DNA from: an uncultured Alphaproteobacteria bacterium
GTDB taxonomy: Bacteria; Pseudomonadota; Alphaproteobacteria; Rhodobacterales; Rhodobacteraceae
NCBI GenBank assembly: GCA_902600895.1
Contig: CACKLF010000001.1
Location: 62,001-126,000, forward strand
Length of the DNA: 64,000 bases
Direction of reading: 5' to 3'
Shown here one piece after another: positions 62,520 through 64,000 of the stretch; positions within the stretch are counted from its first letter, which is position 1; each line of letters begins with the position of its first letter. The notes beneath the pieces were generated by a model that saw nothing but the letters and a program-made list of their open reading frames with translations, was not told where the DNA came from and searched no databases. A program made the translations under genes and the position numbers.

Positions 62520-63548
62520 ATGATTAGAATACGACAAGGACTTTTTATTTGTTCTTTAACAATCTTAATGTTTTTTGGATTTTTTATTGTACAAAAGGTT
62601 GATGCTAAAGAAACTCTAACAATTTATACCTATGAGAGTTTCATAACAGATTGGGGACCAGGGCCACAAATTAAAGAGGTCTTCGAAAAGAAATGTAATT
62701 GCGAATTAAAATTCGTGGGATTAGACAGTTCAATAGGCATCTTAGGAAGGTTACAGATAGAGGGAGAAAACTCAAATGCCGATATTGTCCTGGGATTGGA
62801 CACCAATCTAATTTCTGTAGCTGCAGAAACTGGATTATTTGCGCCTCACCAAGTTGATATTGCGAACAAAGTTAATTTGCCAAACTCAGTTACAGGCAAA
62901 TGGGAAGATAAAGCATTTTTGCCGTTTGATTGGGGATATTTTGCGTTTGTTTATGATAACGAAAAATTATCGAAGCCTCCATCATCCCTCAAGGGACTCG
63001 TGGAAGATGCGCAAGTCACCATAGTTATTCAAGATCCAAGAACAGCAACACCTGGCTTAGGGTTACTATTGTGGGTGAAATCGGTTTATGGAAAAGATGC
63101 AAAAGATGCATGGGAAAAGCTATCGGATAAAATTGTTACTACAACAAAAGGCTGGTGGGATGCGTACTCAATATTTCTAAACGGGGAGGCTGATATGGTT
63201 CTTTCATACTCAACGTCGCCAGCCTACCATATAATTGCCGAAGGCAAAGAAAATTACAAAGCTGCTCAGTTTGAAGAAGGGCATTACGTTCAAATAGAGG
63301 TAGCTGGATTACTTGAAAGTTCCAAAAAAAAAGATTTAGGAAGAGAGTTTTTAAAATTTATGCTTACAGATGATTTTCAGTCAATTATACCCACGACTAA
63401 CTGGATGTATTCCGTAACCTATACGCAGCAGCCACCTGAATTTAATGAGCTTATAAAGCCAAAAAATGCATTCTTGTTTAGTTCAGAGGAGGTAAATAAT
63501 AACAGAAAAGTATGGGTTGATGAGTGGCTTGAAGCACTAACAAAATAA
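62520..63548 (+). CDS. thiB: Thiamine ABC transporter, substrate-binding protein
   Basis: ThiB binds thiamine and its phosphates in the periplasm. From the ATG at 62520 (AAGG about 8 nt upstream) the protein has 342 residues, with a signal peptide to about residue 30 (ending KVDAK). Motifs are TLTIYTYESFITDWGPGPQIKEVFEK (segments TIYTYESFITDWGPGPQIK; EVFEK), NADIVLGLDTNLI and LPFDWGYFAFVYD, all typical of ThiB. A GTG at 62511 would add three residues. A TPP riboswitch precedes it and thiP follows. Confidence 0.92.
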   Translation: MIRIRQGLFICSLTILMFFGFFIVQKVDAKETLTIYTYESFITDWGPGPQIKEVFEKKCNCELKFVGLDSSIGILGRLQIEGENSNADIVLGLDTNLISVAAETGLFAPHQVDIANKVNLPNSVTGKWEDKAFLPFDWGYFAFVYDNEKLSKPPSSLKGLVEDAQVTIVIQDPRTATPGLGLLLWVKSVYGKDAKDAWEKLSDKIVTTTKGWWDAYSIFLNGEADMVLSYSTSPAYHIIAEGKENYKAAQFEEGHYVQIEVAGLLESSKKKDLGREFLKFMLTDDFQSIIPTTNWMYSVTYTQQPPEFNELIKPKNAFLFSSEEVNNNRKVWVDEWLEALTK

Positions 63549-63556
63549 AAGCCAGA

Positions 63557-64000
63557 ATGAGTCCTTCTATTGATGAAAAATTTAAATACCCTCTTGTGGG
63601 TCTTTCCTTAACCGTTATTATTTTTAGTGGTTCTCTGTCTATTTTATTGTATCTGTATAATTTTGGTGTGTCCTCACAAGAAGATGACCTAATAACGTTA
63701 TTGGAGGGCTCCAGAGCAATAACTACTTTCTGGATTTCTTTTAAACAGGCTACATTGTCATGCATAATAAGCTTTTGCCTCGCTATTCCAATTGCCTCCA
63801 TAATTGCTAGGCGCCATCAGTGGCGTGTTGTGTCGGTGCTATTTGCTATACTTGGATTAGTGCTAGTGATGCCTACAACTGTTGCTGCAATGGGAATATT
63901 GAAAGTATTTGGTTTGAATGGTTGGATTTCCAACTTACTTGATTATTTATCATTTGGAAGGTTAGGTTGGATTAATGTGTATGGAATGCATGGCCTAATT
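63557..64000 (+). CDS. thiP: Thiamine ABC transporter permease, cut off by window edge
   Basis: The ATG at 63557 opens a frame of 148 codons that runs to the edge of the window. It shows a first membrane segment (LVGLSLTVIIFSGSLSILLYLYNF, written here as LVGLSLTVIIFSGS / LSILLYLYNF), a second in LSCIISFCLAIPIASIIARR, and LGLVLVMPTTVAAMGILKVFG, the conserved first permease domain of ThiP. It follows thiB by 8 bp, so both should be controlled by the TPP riboswitch. The ThiQ gene is expected beyond the window. Confidence 0.88.
   Translation, partial: MSPSIDEKFKYPLVGLSLTVIIFSGSLSILLYLYNFGVSSQEDDLITLLEGSRAITTFWISFKQATLSCIISFCLAIPIASIIARRHQWRVVSVLFAILGLVLVMPTTVAAMGILKVFGLNGWISNLLDYLSFGRLGWINVYGMHGLI

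Noticed and set aside
1-64000. tRNA or rRNA genes
   Set aside because: I looked for T-arm GGTTCGAATCC-type stretches and conserved rRNA segments in the gaps. A GGTTCGAGTA near 16795 (minus strand) has no matching cloverleaf. I cannot exclude a tRNA without a scan.
1-64000. CRISPR array
   Set aside because: No regularly spaced short direct repeats were seen; the only long repeat is the 440-bp pair.

Overview
The window is AT-rich (roughly one third G+C by eye, not computed) and almost fully coding. It looks like an alphaproteobacterium with a streamlined, probably marine genome. The pointers are the gene order ruvC-ruvA-ruvB-ybgC-tolQ-tolR-tolA-tolB-pal-cpoB-tilS-ftsH, a DUF1489 protein, frequent TTG starts, a DMSP-demethylase-like protein next to C1-folate genes, a BMP-type nucleoside ABC transporter with cytosine deaminase, and a cobalt-type nitrile hydratase. 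I cannot fix the order; low-GC Rhodobacterales or SAR116-like lineages would fit.

Layout. 1-9.5 kb: quinone oxidoreductase (partial), carbonic anhydrase, PNPOx-like, YtoQ and CIA30 proteins, lepA, rpmB, an enolase-superfamily/alcohol dehydrogenase pair, and glmS. 9.5-16.1 kb: an accessory island at the 3' end of glmS. A 440-bp exact direct repeat (9503-9942 and 14487-14926), each copy holding an alkyltransferase-like (MGMT-domain) gene, flanks 4.5 kb with an FG-GAP secreted protein, an orphan secreted protein, a small membrane protein and three small proteins that resemble stand-alone helix-turn-helix parts of large serine recombinases. A decayed fourth relative lies at about 15.9 kb. 16.1-19.8 kb: small metabolic or hypothetical genes and a 0.9-kb decayed stretch. 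19.8-27 kb: MFS exporter, cytosine deaminase and a complete BMP-family ABC importer. 27-32 kb: GNAT, MutT-like, rhodanese, thioesterase, EamA transporter, leuA.

32-40.5 kb: dnaE, hisS, DUF1489, rpsD, MFS, msrA. 40.5-52.8 kb: prmA, Holliday-junction genes ruvCAB, the Tol-Pal envelope system, tilS and ftsH, closely packed on the plus strand. 52.8-59 kb: fhs and folD converge on rimO and a DmdA/GcvT-like gene. If the last is a DMSP demethylase, its methyl-THF product would join the folate C1 pool in which FolD and Fhs work. Then come aroQ and a Nudix gene, which overlap tail to tail. 59-64 kb: MFS transporter, nitrile hydratase alpha, beta and accessory genes, then a TPP riboswitch in front of thiB and a truncated thiP (thiamine import).

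I recognised no rRNA, tRNA or CRISPR array. The most notable region is the glmS-proximal island with its long repeat, inverted-repeat ends, overlapping start/stop junctions and multicopy recombinase-like proteins.
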